From Actinomycetota bacterium (GTDB taxonomy: Bacteria > Actinomycetota > Acidimicrobiia > Acidimicrobiales > JAJPHE01): a stretch of DNA of 64,000 bases. Where the stretch lies: the NCBI GenBank assembly GCA_027315345.1, contig DAHUYE010000016.1, forward strand, positions 1-64,000. Direction: 5' to 3'. The notes beneath the pieces are model-generated. The model ran no database searches and was not told the DNA's origin. It saw only the letters and a program-made list of their open reading frames with translations. This document shows, piece after piece, positions 63,340 through 64,000 of this stretch. Every line of letters starts with the position of its first letter. The first letter of the stretch is position 1. A program made the position numbers and the translations under genes.

Positions 63340-64000
63340 TCAATGGTTGGGGGCGACGGAAAGCTCCTTGGCCGCCTTGGTGATGTCGCTCTGGTACTTG
63401 AGCAGAATATGGAGGGTAGAGGTGGCCTCCTCGGCCCCGATGTTCTCGATGCCGAGCAGCACCAGGGTGCGAGCCCAGTCCAGGGTCTCGGACACCGAGG
63501 GGTGCTTCTTGAGTTCGAGGGCGCGCAGGGAGCGCACGATGCGCACGATCTGATCGGCCAGATGGTCCCCGATGTCGGGGATACGGGTGAGCACGATCTG
63601 CTTCTCGCGCTCGAGGTCGGGATAGTCCAGGTGCAGGTAGAGGCAGCGCCGCTTGAGTGCCTCGGACAGCTCCCGGGTGTTGTTGGAGGTGAGGAACACC
63701 AGGGGGATCTGGTTGGCCACCACCGTGCCCAGCTCGGGGATGGAGACCTGGTACTCGGATAGCAGCTCGAGCAGGAGGGCCTCGGTCTCGACCTCCACCC
63801 GGTCGACCTCATCGATGAGCAGCACCACCGGGTCGGTGGCCCGGATGGCCTCCAGCAGCGGGCGGGTCAGGAGGAAGTCGTCGCTGAAGATGTCCTCCTC
63901 GATGCCCTGCCAGGTGGCGCCGTCCCCGGCGGCGGCGGCGCCGTCGGCCTCGGACTCGACCACCCGGTGGGCCTGGATGCGCAGCAGCTGCTTCTTGTAG
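63340..64000 (-). CDS. MoxR-type AAA+ ATPase, 5' truncated by window edge
   Basis: The C-terminal 220 codons of an AAA+ ATPase whose start lies beyond 64000. Walker B is in VVLLIDEVDRVE; the sensor-1 strand is PLVFLTSNNTRELSEALKRRC, with an Arg-finger RRC. The C-terminal lid region (DWARTLVLLGIENIGAE) is typical of MoxR proteins. It works with the VWA protein downstream. Confidence 0.92.
   Translation of the reverse strand, partial: YKKQLLRIQAHRVVESEADGAAAAGDGATWQGIEEDIFSDDFLLTRPLLEAIRATDPVVLLIDEVDRVEVETEALLLELLSEYQVSIPELGTVVANQIPLVFLTSNNTRELSEALKRRCLYLHLDYPDLEREKQIVLTRIPDIGDHLADQIVRIVRSLRALELKKHPSVSETLDWARTLVLLGIENIGAEEATSTLHILLKYQSDITKAAKELSVAPNH

Noticed and set aside
61854-63812. 652-codon minus-strand frame joining the VWA protein to upstream sequence
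   Set aside because: The first 160 codons read MoxR-like DNA out of frame; the VWA gene starts at 63332.

Overview
The window is high-GC bacterial chromosome with short intergenic gaps, frequent GTG starts and many ATGA/GTGA stop-start overlaps. Several genes point to an actinobacterium: a mycothiol synthase, four LLM-type (probably F420-dependent) oxidoreductase domains, a BldD-like regulator, a class II DAHP synthase, an LPXTG-type surface protein and an HrcA/CIRCE heat-shock switch. An Acidimicrobiia-like lineage seems most likely to me, but that is an inference from gene content and not a phylogenetic result. Most of the window is housekeeping core.

Layout. 1-3.7 kb: end of a short-chain dehydrogenase, an Nfu-type Fe-S protein, a cupin, an amidase, a secreted CAP-domain protein and a 50-residue zinc-ribbon protein. 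3.8-7.6 kb: minus-strand operon trpC-trpF-trpB-trpA followed by a coupled HIT-like gene. 7.7-9.8 kb: OmpR-type two-component system. 9.8-13.75 kb: minus-strand operon groES-hisI-trpE-ygfZ-lipoprotein. 14.4-19.5 kb: minus-strand his operon hisD-C-B-H-A-F. 19.6-25.8 kb: mshD, nth, a VIT-family transporter, rlmN, a small HTH protein, hemW and its BldD-like partner. 25.9-28.9 kb: hrcA-dnaJ-rsmE with a CIRCE operator. 29-43 kb: a hydrolase, a nitronate monooxygenase, lepA, rpsT, holA, a FolP2-like DHPS homologue, a CnoX-like thioredoxin, a PAC2 protein, LLM and MDR oxidoreductases, and leuS. 43.3-46 kb: a fused LLM-UbiA gene coupled to a CPBP protease. 46-48.8 kb: tRNA-Ala(GGC) followed by a 2.7-kb insert bounded by a second copy of the tRNA 3' end; it carries a YCII/ECF42-type sigma pair and a small two-gene operon. 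48.9-54.8 kb: class II aldolase, SnoaL-like protein, ice-binding-like LPXTG protein behind a structured leader, a degenerate receiver, membrane proteins, HtrA and an L,D-transpeptidase. 54.8-64 kb: GH3 glycosidase, rsfS, nadD, LLM proteins, class II DAHP synthase, and a CoxE-type VWA protein with a MoxR ATPase that runs off the end.

The genes make aromatic amino acid and histidine supply visible in three blocks: DAHP synthase feeds chorismate, trpE and trpCFBA make tryptophan, and hisDCBHAF plus hisI make histidine. trpD, trpG, hisG and hisE are not in the window.

The most unusual signals are: (1) a 112-bp AT-rich element with imperfect terminal inverted repeats, present twice in opposite orientation 39 kb apart; (2) a 47-bp tRNA-Ala duplication framing an integrase-less insert; (3) an LLM-UbiA fusion; (4) a BldD-like protein keeping the exact RxD-x8-RxxD c-di-GMP motif, upstream of a hemW that appears to start with CTG; (5) a structured leader before the ice-binding-like surface protein; (6) a HIT-like gene translationally coupled to trpA.
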